From positions 1-37,920 of the IMG/VR virus record IMGVR_UViG_3300046170_000096: a stretch of DNA of 37,920 bases; one strand, written 5' to 3'. Origin of the DNA: a virus. The notes under the pieces were generated by a model. The model had not been told where the DNA came from, made no database searches, and saw only the letters and a list, made by a program, of their open reading frames with translations. Positions 26,136-32,734 of the stretch are shown here, one piece after another (position 1 is the first letter of the stretch; each line of letters starts with the position of its first letter). Made by a program: the position numbers and the translations under genes.

Positions 26136-27242
26136 TTACGGCAGTAGATTGATCTTCTTGCGTGTTTCTTCTGGTACTGTTGAACCATAAACACTAATCA
26201 TATCTCTCGTTTTCCAACCTCCCAAATCCATTAGCTCACTATCATTAGCATTTGCATAACTAATTAAGAAAGTTGCGTAAGTATGTCTAACAGCGTGTCT
26301 TTTTTTCATTTGATCTACATTAGCCATATCAAGCATTTCTCTCCATGAATTAGTTAAACCATCTGGTTTATTTTTTTTGTGTTGTAGGTTGTTCCAAGGA
26401 AATAATTTATCGTTTCTATTATTTATTTTTTCTAGCCAAGCTCTCAATGTAGGATGTATTTCTATTACTCTTCCCTCATCTTGTTTGCTTTGCCATAAAA
26501 ATATTTGATTTTTTTCTAAGTCTATTTCTGGTCTATTATTGAAAAAGTTTTTGCCAGACCATGACACATTTAAGGCTTCCTGTAACCTAGCTCCTGTGTA
26601 CAGCATAAATACAAGAAGTAACTTAGTATAAAAAAAAGCATTACTTTCTAAACATCTTTTTATTTCTTCTAATGTAAACGTATATTTAGGTCTATTCTTA
26701 CCAGATAGTGTCCAAAATCTTTTAATACGCATATACTCACACCATTTATTATCATGTGCATAGTGCATTATCTTTGATACCTGTGTGATAAAGTTACGAT
26801 TAACTGTTGCGTGCTTAGACGATATATCTATTTGTTTATCTCGAGGCAAAGAAGTATATTTTAAATTCGTATATTCTTTAATGTTATTGTAACACTCAAT
26901 AGCTTTTTGACCAATTAACTTATTAGTTATTTTATTTAAATGAAAAGAGCCAAGATATTGAACTGTACGATGTAAGTTTCTTTCATCTTGTTTTGATATA
27001 GACTCATAAGGGTCATTTAATACTTCGTTTGTAGCGTCTTTATACGTTTTAACTTCATAACCGCTATTCTGCCTTTTGTAGTCTTCAATCCATTTTTCTT
27101 TAAAATTATCCCAAAACCTTTTTGTATATGTCTTGGAAGCAAGAACATTAGTCTTTGTCCAATTTATTTCTATTGTAATGGTAGCAACTTTAAAAGTGCC
27201 TCTTATATAGTAGTATTTTCCTCGTGGCTTTTCCGTAAGCAT
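26136..27242 (-). CDS. int: tyrosine-family integrase
   Basis: This 368-residue protein integrates and excises the phage at an attachment site. The C-terminal catalytic domain shows R219 (LYTGARLQEAL), K253 (WQSKQDEG), H316-x-x-R319 (RHAVRHTYATFLI), W343 in the second His/Trp position (DLGGWKTRDM) and nucleophile Y352 (ISVYGST), the complete tyrosine-recombinase set. Residues about 75-185 look like a core-binding domain. The N-terminal 60 residues are beta-rich and basic (KYYYIRGTFKVATITIEINW), like arm-binding domains, consistent with the phased repeats downstream. It overlaps the excisionase-like gene by 40 bp. Confidence 0.93.
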   Translation of the reverse strand: MLTEKPRGKYYYIRGTFKVATITIEINWTKTNVLASKTYTKRFWDNFKEKWIEDYKRQNSGYEVKTYKDATNEVLNDPYESISKQDERNLHRTVQYLGSFHLNKITNKLIGQKAIECYNNIKEYTNLKYTSLPRDKQIDISSKHATVNRNFITQVSKIMHYAHDNKWCEYMRIKRFWTLSGKNRPKYTFTLEEIKRCLESNAFFYTKLLLVFMLYTGARLQEALNVSWSGKNFFNNRPEIDLEKNQIFLWQSKQDEGRVIEIHPTLRAWLEKINNRNDKLFPWNNLQHKKNKPDGLTNSWREMLDMANVDQMKKRHAVRHTYATFLISYANANDSELMDLGGWKTRDMISVYGSTVPEETRKKINLLP

Positions 27243-27415
27243 AGTTTCATTACCTTTCCTAAATCTTCTCGTGTGAAGATTTGTTTATTTCTAATAAAAC
27301 GATGCAAGGACTCTTCGTTTGGATTTTTCAAACGCATTTCGCCCAACCATCTTTTACATGATCTTTTTGACATTTTCAACTTTATTGCTAAATCTTCTTC
27401 CGTGTAAAACTCCAT
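27203..27415 (-). CDS. excisionase-like helix-turn-helix protein
   Basis: This 70-residue protein has a winged-helix-type HTH near its start (FYTEEDLAIKLKMSKRSCKR-W, residues 3-23), then a basic KNQIFTREDLGKVM segment. Small MerR/AlpA-like proteins directly upstream of an integrase are usually excisionases or directionality factors that bend attP/attR. Its 3' end overlaps the integrase start by 40 bp, so the two are co-translated. Confidence 0.75.
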   Translation of the reverse strand: MEFYTEEDLAIKLKMSKRSCKRWLGEMRLKNPNEESLHRFIRNKQIFTREDLGKVMKLCLRKSHEENTTI

Positions 27416-27918
27416 TAGTATTTCCCCATTATTATATCTTGATTTTCTTCATCATTTTTTGCCTCTTCACTAATTTTTCTCCTAAATTCATCTAATTCTT
27501 TACGTTCTTCTTCCGTAGTAATACGTTTAGGATGAAATAAAGCCGAGTTTTCTGGTAATCTTTTCTTTGCTAGTTTCTCTTCTATCTCTTTATATTTCTC
27601 TTCATCTTTGCGTTGGTGTCCTAAATACAGCATATTACATATTTCATTCGTTGCTAATAAAACATCTTGATAATCCGTAAAAACAACGCACCATTGAATA
27701 ATTTTACGATCATCGTGTAAAACACTAACTCTTTTGTTAAAGTGATGTACTGTGTTGTTATATGCTTTTGATAGATATTCTTCCATTTTAGGCTTACCCA
27801 ATATTCTAATACTTCCGTCTTCAAATTCTAATTCCCATAAAGGCTTTTCAAATAAACCAGACTTAGGATTATTACCGCCTTCTTCTAATTGTGTTATCTT
27901 ACTAATTTCTTTACTCAC
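27415..27918 (-). CDS. uncharacterised early protein
   Basis: This 167-residue protein's stop overlaps the excisionase-like start by one base, and its start overlaps the preceding gene. It has an N-terminal beta-rich part (LWELEFEDGSIRILGKPKME) and a central ISVLHDD-like WCVVFTDYQDVLLATNEICN. The C-terminus is long, charged and helical (EEERKELDEFRRKISEEAKN). No known motif. Part of the leftward early operon. Confidence 0.7.
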   Translation of the reverse strand: MSKEISKITQLEEGGNNPKSGLFEKPLWELEFEDGSIRILGKPKMEEYLSKAYNNTVHHFNKRVSVLHDDRKIIQWCVVFTDYQDVLLATNEICNMLYLGHQRKDEEKYKEIEEKLAKKRLPENSALFHPKRITTEEERKELDEFRRKISEEAKNDEENQDIIMGKY

Positions 27919-28159
27919 TTATGATCTCCATTTCGCTGATAGGTATTACCCTTAAAGCTGTATTATTCTTAGCGATCATACTTTGACACTTCATGGCATT
28001 TTCTTTTGATATTTTATAGGTATGAGGATAGCGTTTATTTCCGTACTTATCTTTGTCTAGTATTTCTACTAACACCCCTTTGTCAGTAAAGTTTTTTTCA
28101 GCAATTCCAACACTCCCACCATTCTTCCACATAGCAGATTTTATAATTACTTTGTTCAT
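27911..28159 (-). CDS. small early protein
   Basis: This 82-residue protein is coupled by short overlaps to both neighbours. The sequence (VIIKSAMWKNGGSVGIAEKN, then VLVEILDKDKYGNKRYPHTY) suggests a small beta barrel. No family recognised. Its position between HNH-side genes and integrase suggests a DNA-metabolism accessory. Confidence 0.7.
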   Translation of the reverse strand: MNKVIIKSAMWKNGGSVGIAEKNFTDKGVLVEILDKDKYGNKRYPHTYKISKENAMKCQSMIAKNNTALRVIPISEMEIISE

Positions 28160-28524
28160 GTTTGATACCTACTCATTTTCATTTCATGTCGCTTATTTAC
28201 TTCGTCTGTTTGTTCTAAATCATCTAGCTTTTGTTTAGTGATGTAACGAACTTGTGAAATTAAAAACTTCTTGTGTATGTCTTGTTTAGTTGTTGTATGT
28301 TCAATAAATTCTTTTTGATTTGCTATTAGCTCTTTTGCTGTCGTTGTATTATGTCCATTGCTTTTCAATTCTTCAAAGATTTTACTTTTTAACGTAGCTT
28401 CTGTGTCTTTTAATGAATCGAAAGCTGTCTTGTTTTCAGCCCAATCTTCTCCTAGCTTTAATGTTTCATTCATCATAGCAACAGGGTCAAATCTATTTCT
28501 TCTTTTAAAATATTCATCACTCAT
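28156..28524 (-). CDS. helical early protein of unknown function
   Basis: This 122-residue, mostly helical, charged protein contains FDSLKDTEATLKSKIFEELK, AKELIANQKEFIEHTTTKQD and FLISQVRYITKQKLDDLEQT. The pattern resembles small coiled-coil proteins encoded next to phage recombination genes, but nothing specific is recognised. It overlaps the HNH gene and the next gene by 4 bp each (ATGA type). Confidence 0.7.
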   Translation of the reverse strand: MSDEYFKRRNRFDPVAMMNETLKLGEDWAENKTAFDSLKDTEATLKSKIFEELKSNGHNTTTAKELIANQKEFIEHTTTKQDIHKKFLISQVRYITKQKLDDLEQTDEVNKRHEMKMSRYQT

Positions 28525-28799
28525 AAATATTCACTCTCCAATTTATCTGCAATATCTCTAAGGTTGATGACTCTGGCTTTAATGTTGTATTGTTTGTCAC
28601 TATGACACCTCGAATGACAGCTTCGGCAGAGACAAATGAGATTTTCAATGTAATCTTTGAACTTACTCCCACCAGACTGACGATTTTTCAAGTGATGTAC
28701 GTCAGCACCCCAATCGCCACACATCGCACATTGTTCCGTTTGTGCTAGTGTTAATTCATCCCACCAAAATTGTCTGTATATGTCTATATGTTTTTTCAT
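28521..28799 (-). CDS. HNH endonuclease
   Basis: This 92-residue protein has the HNH zinc-supported nuclease core: C24-x2-C27 (QCAMCGDWG), then D33-V-H35-H36 (ADVHHLKN), N53 (IENLICLC) and C58-x2-C61-H62. It should make metal-dependent cuts in DNA. Here it sits in the leftward recombination operon rather than beside terminase, so a recombination or host-DNA role is likelier than a cos-cleavage partner. A 7-bp GC hairpin lies 12 nt upstream of its start codon. Confidence 0.88.
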   Translation of the reverse strand: MKKHIDIYRQFWWDELTLAQTEQCAMCGDWGADVHHLKNRQSGGSKFKDYIENLICLCRSCHSRCHSDKQYNIKARVINLRDIADKLESEYL

Positions 28800-28810
28800 T
28801 TTAATTTAGT

Positions 28811-28838
28811 GGGAGGGAATCCTATAAAAAACCCTCCC
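28811..28838 (-). promoter_or_regulatory. GC hairpin just upstream of the HNH start codon
   Basis: GGGAGGG (28811-28817) pairs with CCCTCCC (28832-28838) across a 14-nt loop. On the transcribed (minus) strand the GGGAGGG arm could act as ribosome-binding sequence only if unfolded, and no other Shine-Dalgarno is seen before the HNH ATG at 28799. It may reduce HNH translation. Inference. Confidence 0.5.
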
Positions 28839-28970
28839 TATTACTCACACTTTAAAAAAGATAAAAAATTAATTTGTTTTATTGTTATAACCCAAAAAAA
28901 CTTATCATCCTTTCCTTTGTTCCTTTTTGAATAACTGTCAGATAAGCGAACAATCTCTCTCCAACTAGCT

Positions 28971-29038
28971 TTTCTGCAACAACGCAGAAAACTGAATAAC
29001 AATTATTGCAGTTAATTTTGCAACCTCATGCTGCAAAA
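28971..29038 (-). other. three consecutive inverted repeats in an intergenic gap
   Basis: Three hairpins lie end to end. TTTCTGC-N6-GCAGAAA is at 28971-28990. AACTG-AATAA-N3-TTATT-G-CAGTT is at 28990-29013. TTTTGCA-N9-TGCAAAA is at 29016-29038. They fill the gap after the DIPF-tailed gene (stop at 29044). No ORF of note exists in 28800-29043. They could be terminators, a structured RNA or protein-binding sites. Confidence 0.6.
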
Positions 29039-29043
29039 ACTTT

Positions 29044-29304
29044 TTAAAATGGTATGTCTTCAAGTTTCTCTTCTTTAGTTACTGATTGTGTATCTGACTT
29101 AGGTTTCCAAGTGTTAACTTCGGTGTACCACTTGCCTTCCTTACTTTCTTTAACATCAAGGTTTATCCAATCTTCATCTTTGTTTTGTAACTTTTCTTTG
29201 TACCATTGTGTAAATTCATCTTTCTTTATTGATATTTTAAATTTAACAAAATCAACGTTAGATTCTTTTACAAATAATCCTTTAGCAAAATCTTTTTCTT
29301 CCAT
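29044..29304 (-). CDS. small recombination-module protein with SSB-like acidic tail
   Basis: This 86-residue protein has a basic, aromatic body (FVKFKISIKKDEFTQWYKEK, then WINLDVKESKEGKWYTEVNT) and ends KLEDIPF. The ending resembles the DDIPF tip by which bacterial SSB recruits partner proteins. The body is too short and unlike a standard SSB OB fold. It lies directly downstream of ERF, where phages often encode SSB. I infer a single-strand-binding or partner-recruiting role. Confidence 0.65.
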   Translation of the reverse strand: MEEKDFAKGLFVKESNVDFVKFKISIKKDEFTQWYKEKLQNKDEDWINLDVKESKEGKWYTEVNTWKPKSDTQSVTKEEKLEDIPF

Positions 29305-29313
29305 GTTATCTCC

Positions 29314-29787
29314 TTAACTTGCTAAGTTTCCGTCATCATCATCACTAGCTAATCCATATAATGATTGTAATCCATATCTCTTCGCATAGCTCACCGAACT
29401 ACCCATCCTCTGTGGATTTTCTTTATCATCGCCTTTAACTAAAACAGGTACACGACAAGAAAATTCTTTTTTATCAATATTGTGACGCATGGTTGTTGTT
29501 ACATAAATATCTTTTGTAACGTCTTCCCATTTTTTTACTGTTTGATTTCCTTCTTTATCAAACTGTGTTACTTCTTTTTTTACTATCATATTTTGATAAT
29601 CAACTGATTGCGTAAATGATAAACCAAACTTAGTTCCATAATTAACAGCATTGATAACACTTGTAAGATCAGAATATTTACTTTTAAAATGTGGGTTAAC
29701 TGATTCTTTAATTGCCTTAACATTCATTTCTTGAAACTTTGTAAGTGCTTCTTTTATTGTTTGTATTTCTTCTGGTTTATCTTTCAT
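29314..29787 (-). CDS. erf: ERF-family single-strand annealing protein
   Basis: This 157-residue protein carries ERF superfamily marks: IKESVNPHFKSKYSDLTSVI near the start (residues about 20-40) and MGSSVSYAKRYGLQSLYGLA near the end (about 128-147), with a D-D-D-D run after it. ERF proteins anneal complementary single strands during phage recombination. Its neighbours, a PD-(D/E)XK nuclease upstream and a DIPF-tailed protein downstream, complete a recombination set. Good Shine-Dalgarno absent. Start overlaps the nuclease stop (ATGA). Confidence 0.9.
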   Translation of the reverse strand: MKDKPEEIQTIKEALTKFQEMNVKAIKESVNPHFKSKYSDLTSVINAVNYGTKFGLSFTQSVDYQNMIVKKEVTQFDKEGNQTVKKWEDVTKDIYVTTTMRHNIDKKEFSCRVPVLVKGDDKENPQRMGSSVSYAKRYGLQSLYGLASDDDDGNLAS

Positions 29788-30149
29788 TTCTTTTTTCTCA
29801 TCCTTTTCTTTAGTTCTTTATCTTTCTCAAAAGCAGATAAATAAATCTTAAATTGTTTAAATGCTTCTTTCAGATCAGTTTTGTTAAACTCTTTAATCTC
29901 ATATTCAGAGTTATCTTTTGGAAAACGAGCTACTAAAAATTGATCTATCTCTATCTTATCGTTTTCTTTTACAAGCTGTGCATAAGCTGAACCTTGTAAA
30001 AGATTATCAACATACACATTGGAAGATGACTTAAAATCAATCAGAATATGTTTTCCATTTTTTTTGACGAGCAAATCTGGTGTGCCTCCGTATTTATATT
30101 TACGAGAGGTGTAATGTTTTTCTGTCCAAATGATTTCGGTATTAGACAT
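29784..30149 (-). CDS. PD-(D/E)XK exonuclease, C-terminal catalytic part (split gene)
   Basis: This 121-residue ORF holds the catalytic half of a RecB/Cas4-like exonuclease: GGTPDLL (D25), LIDFKSSS (D38-x-K40) and LLQGSAYAQL (Q of motif IV). The N-terminal half with motif I is in the ORF at 30142-30426. The two overlap by 8 bp, with the frame differing by one base. Together they make about 213 residues, the usual length. It would resect DNA ends to feed ERF. Either an indel splits it or two polypeptides are made from coupled starts (an ATG sits exactly at the junction). Confidence 0.8.
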   Translation of the reverse strand: MSNTEIIWTEKHYTSRKYKYGGTPDLLVKKNGKHILIDFKSSSNVYVDNLLQGSAYAQLVKENDKIEIDQFLVARFPKDNSEYEIKEFNKTDLKEAFKQFKIYLSAFEKDKELKKRMRKKK

Positions 30150-30426
30150 TAAATTCTTTCCACCATTTCATAAAACCATTGAAACAACTTTGTACTTCGG
30201 GGTCATCCGATAATGTAAATTCTTTTTTATTAATGATACATTCTGCGTGATCGTGAAATGTAGTTCCTATATCTTGAACTCGTTTCATTTCTTCCCAGTA
30301 TTTAATACCACTTAATCCTAGTTTATTTGACCATCCAGTTATTGCTCCGCTATCTTTAAAACGAGATATGATAGTCGTTACACTAGGTATTTTTTTATCA
30401 TCAAGTTTATAAGGTTTAGTTGGCAT
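30142..30426 (-). CDS. PD-(D/E)XK exonuclease, N-terminal part (split gene)
   Basis: This 94-residue ORF has IPSVTTIISRFKDSGAITGW, then QDIGTTFHDHAECIINKKEF with the motif I histidine (G-x-x-x-H), and ends CFNGFMKWWKEFNV. In intact family members that FxxWW segment runs straight into the strand leading to the catalytic aspartate, which here begins the next ORF. One extra base near 30145-30150 (in TTT of GAATTTAATG on the minus strand) would explain the break. It overlaps the 50-residue upstream gene by 11 bp. Confidence 0.75.
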   Translation of the reverse strand: MPTKPYKLDDKKIPSVTTIISRFKDSGAITGWSNKLGLSGIKYWEEMKRVQDIGTTFHDHAECIINKKEFTLSDDPEVQSCFNGFMKWWKEFNV

Positions 30427-30568
30427 TATCTGTTTCTATCAACTCTTCATTTTCTGCTTGTTCTAATTCCCATTCTTTTCTAGGTTCTCTTTGTTCTACT
30501 AATGGGCTTGGTAATGGGTAAACTTCCCAACCATATCTTTCTGTTAATATTTTTCCTATCTTGTCCAT
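30416..30568 (-). CDS. small acidic leader-proximal protein
   Basis: This 50-residue ORF reads MDKIGKILTERYGWEVYPLP, then an acidic tail ending ETDNAN, and overlaps the nuclease start by 11 bp. It is the first gene of the leftward operon, after a leader of about 130 nt with a 10-bp-stem hairpin. AGAAAGGCAGAC precedes ATG as a Shine-Dalgarno. Unknown function. Position is where lambda-like phages place small host-takeover or antitermination proteins. Confidence 0.65.
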   Translation of the reverse strand: MDKIGKILTERYGWEVYPLPSPLVEQREPRKEWELEQAENEELIETDNAN

Positions 30569-30586
30569 GTCTGCCTTTCTGGAACA

Positions 30587-30626
30587 AGAGGGTAGGAAAA
30601 ACTATTACGGAGGAAACCTACCCTCT
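30587..30626 (-). promoter_or_regulatory. 10-bp-stem hairpin in leader of the leftward operon
   Basis: AGAGGGTAGG (30587-30596) is perfectly complementary to CCTACCCTCT (30617-30626), with a 20-nt loop. In the leftward transcript it lies between the predicted start (about 30700) and the first ATG (30568). It lacks a following U-tract, so it is not a simple terminator. Possibly an antitermination, processing or attenuation element. Confidence 0.65.
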
Positions 30627-30707
30627 CTGTGCCATGTATCATCGACTACAAGAAGTAACCTTATGTCAAATCTTGCAATTATTGACCATTTCTAGCCAAT
30701 AGAGGAC

Positions 30708-30748
30708 AAAATATAGATTGAAATTAGTTTGTCAAGTTATTTTGACAA
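30708..30748 (-). promoter_or_regulatory. leftward operator/promoter (OL/PL-like)
   Basis: The palindrome TTGTCAA-GTTATT-TTGACAA occupies 30729-30748. On the minus strand one arm is a consensus -35 (TTGACA, 30735-30730), followed after 16 bp by TATTTT (30713-30708). The same operator and the same -35/-10 arrangement occur at 31594-31634. Repressor binding would cover the -35. It should drive the recombination, HNH, excisionase and integrase genes. Confidence 0.75.
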
Positions 30749-30755
30749 TGTAAAG

Positions 30756-31526
30756 TTATATAGCGATTTGTTCTATTTTATAATCTTCGTCAAATAGGGT
30801 AGCTGTAGTTATTCGTGGATAAATAGCATTAAATTCACAATCTTTAATTAATTGAAATTCATTAACCCACATATCTTTATAAGATACCATTCTGCCATGC
30901 TCTTTAAATTTTAGATCGTCTCTGTTTATGTGTTTGCTTTTCCACCATTGAAACACGCAAGAACCATCTTTATTAAATTCTAATACTTGACCATAATAAA
31001 ACATATTATTTGCTTTTCTTTGAAGAAATACATCAACATTAATTAATCTTTCTTTTAATTCTTTATCGTCAACCCAATTTTTGTGATCGAAGTCTATCAA
31101 GAGAAAATGCAGGAATATGATTACCTTCATAAGAACCCCAATAAAATGCTTTTTGTGTTGGTTTTAAATACGCATTGTTTAAAAAATAAATAACTTCTAT
31201 TGGCTCATCATAATTTCTGGGTACAAAATGACATTTTTCATAATCAAACTTTTCAATAATTTCTGTTTTGACAATATTATCACTAATAATACGATTTATT
31301 TTAACTTCTAAAATTCTTGCTAATTCTTGAAGCTGTGCAAAACTTTAGCATCTGTTTCGCCTTTTAGTATTGAATGAATTGTTTGATGAGACATTTTACC
31401 ATAACCAAGAGGTGCATCAGCAGTAAGTAAATGTAATGCTCTACCAGAAGGAGAATGACCTTTTTCTTTAACTAACGCATTTAGGTTAATTAAATATTTT
31501 TTATTATCTAACAATTTCATTTGCAT
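30756..31526 (-). CDS. probable phage repressor (XRE-type HTH), frameshifted
   Basis: The first frame gives 68 residues with an HTH (SHQTIHSILKGETDAKV) and then leaves frame. The next frame continues AQLQELARILEVKINRIISD to SLDRLRSQ. The third frame continues NWVDDKELKERLINVDVFLQ to the stop at 30756. A lost T near 31339-31342 and an extra A at 31078-31082 explain this, and the sum is exactly in frame (about 256 residues). A good Shine-Dalgarno (ACGAGGTAAAACT) precedes ATG. It is flanked by two identical operators, so it is the likely CI-like lysogeny repressor. Its C-terminal domain is not recognisably LexA/CI-peptidase. Confidence 0.75.
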
Positions 31527-31574
31527 AGTTTTACCTCGTAAGTTTTTATAGTCAAATTTATTGTGTGCTTAAAA

Positions 31575-31634
31575 ATATTGATATAATTTTACATTGTCAA
31601 TAAGTTTTGACAAATGTATAAAAATATTTATTTT
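31575..31634. promoter_or_regulatory. divergent operator/promoters (OR-like)
   Basis: The palindrome TTGTCAA-TAAGTT-TTGACAA is at 31594-31613. Rightward, TTGACA (31607-31612), 16 bp, TATTTT (31629-31634) forms a promoter for the LexA-like and replication genes. Leftward, TTGACA (31599-31594), 17 bp, TATTTT (about 31576-31571) could drive the repressor gene, giving autoregulation. Half-sites TTGTCAA (31662-31668) and TTGACA (31693-31698) lie further right. Confidence 0.75.
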
Positions 31635-31696
31635 ATATGAAATGGAAGTCTTTTGTAATATTTGTCAAAAAACTAAGGAAATACGCAATAATTTGA

Positions 31697-31912
31697 CAGT
31701 TAAAGGAAACTAAGGTTTTAGAATTTATAATTAATTTTACTAAAATCGAGAGAAAATCGCCATCTATGAGAGAAATTGCCGATGGTTTAGGTCTAAAATC
31801 TTTATCTGGGGTTGATAGATACGTTTATCGCCTCAAAGACAAAGAATATATCGCTAAAACTCCTTACATTAAAAGATCAATAGTAGTTTTGAAGGATATT
31901 ATTTGTGAGTAA
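31697..31912 (+). CDS. LexA-type DNA-binding domain protein, 5' end uncertain
   Basis: The open frame reads VLEFIINFTKIERKSPSMRE, then IADGLGLKSLSGVDRYVYRL and IAKTPYIKRSIVVL. This is the LexA winged-helix DNA-binding domain nearly end to end, without the serine-protease half. The frame has no ATG before the internal one at 31766 and meets TGA at 31694-31696. Dropping one G from AAAGG at 31701-31705 joins it to TTG at 31693 (MTVKETKVLEF), a sensible LexA start. It overlaps the initiator gene by 8 bp. A Cro-like or early regulator role is inferred. Confidence 0.7.
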   Translation, partial: QLKETKVLEFIINFTKIERKSPSMREIADGLGLKSLSGVDRYVYRLKDKEYIAKTPYIKRSIVVLKDIICE

Positions 31913-32720
31913 AATCTTCAAAATGGGTGTCCATGTTGACAAATTTATAGCCGATACTGTGCATTTATCAGATGATGAGATAGGCAAATATTTTCGTTTT
32001 CTTTGTTATGCTTGGAAGTTACAGGCGAAATTACCTAGCGACGTAAAAAGAATTAATCAAATTGCAAAGAACCCAAACATTAAAAAAACACAGTATTTAC
32101 TTGATACTTACTTTGATAAAACAGAGCAAGGGTACACCAATACAGCTCAATGTCACGAATGGAATCATGTTCAAAACGTATCTGAAAAAAATTCTAAAAA
32201 CGCAAATTTGAGATGGGATAACAAAAAAGTTATGCCAACGGATATGCCTAAAAATGCCAGTATAGAGTATAGAGTAAAGAGTATAGAGTATAATAATATA
32301 ATAGATAAGTGGAATAAGATTATTCCTACTTCCCATATTAAAGTTTTTAACGAACCAAGAAAAAGATTGTTTAAATCTAGGTTTAAATCTTTCTTCAATG
32401 AGAGCTACGAGGAATGGGAACAGTTTTTACAACGCATTTCCAAAATACCTTTTTTATGGGGAAACAACGATAGAGGTTGGAAAGCAGATTTTAATTGGGT
32501 GTTAAATGAAATTAACTATGCAAAAATCATAGAAGGAAACTACGAAAAAGATCAAAAGGAAGTCACACAAATAACGAAACAAACAAATGAAGAGATTGCT
32601 GCAAAATGGATAAAAGTTTGCAACAATCCAAGTGCATTTATGCTTTCTCAAGCAGAGAAAAAACTTTCAAGAAATACGAGATTTGTATCAACGAAAATTG
32701 TTAACTCACGAACAAATTAA
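31905..32720 (+). CDS. replication-initiator-like protein (DUF1376/YdaU-like)
   Basis: This 271-residue protein starts at GTG. It opens with KMGVHVDKFIADTVHLSDDE and IGKYFRFLCYAWKLQAKLPS, the winged-helix region of the DUF1376/YdaU family, commonly the replication-initiation protein of lambdoid and other temperate phages. A variable linker (about residues 105-135) contains DNA iterons. The C-terminal part (RLFKSRFKSFFNESYEEWEQ, WGNNDRGWKADFNWVLNEIN) resembles the common phage replication-protein C-terminal module. No helicase or primase gene accompanies it, so it would recruit host enzymes. Confidence 0.8.
   Translation: MSKIFKMGVHVDKFIADTVHLSDDEIGKYFRFLCYAWKLQAKLPSDVKRINQIAKNPNIKKTQYLLDTYFDKTEQGYTNTAQCHEWNHVQNVSEKNSKNANLRWDNKKVMPTDMPKNASIEYRVKSIEYNNIIDKWNKIIPTSHIKVFNEPRKRLFKSRFKSFFNESYEEWEQFLQRISKIPFLWGNNDRGWKADFNWVLNEINYAKIIEGNYEKDQKEVTQITKQTNEEIAAKWIKVCNNPSAFMLSQAEKKLSRNTRFVSTKIVNSRTN
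32259..32293 (+). repeat. five tandem 7-bp iterons inside the initiator gene
   Basis: AGTATAG, AGTATAG, AGTAAAG, AGTATAG and AGTATAA follow without gaps from 32259 to 32293, then an AT-only stretch TAATATAATA. They encode a variable linker. Iterons and an AT-rich region inside the initiator gene are the layout of the lambda origin in gene O. Candidate replication origin. Confidence 0.65.
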
Positions 32721-32734
32721 GGTGTTAGGTGTTA

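Noticed and set aside
30502-30702. Plus-strand frame over the leftward leader
   Set aside because: It crosses the hairpin and the start of the 50-residue gene, has no ribosome site and reads as antisense.
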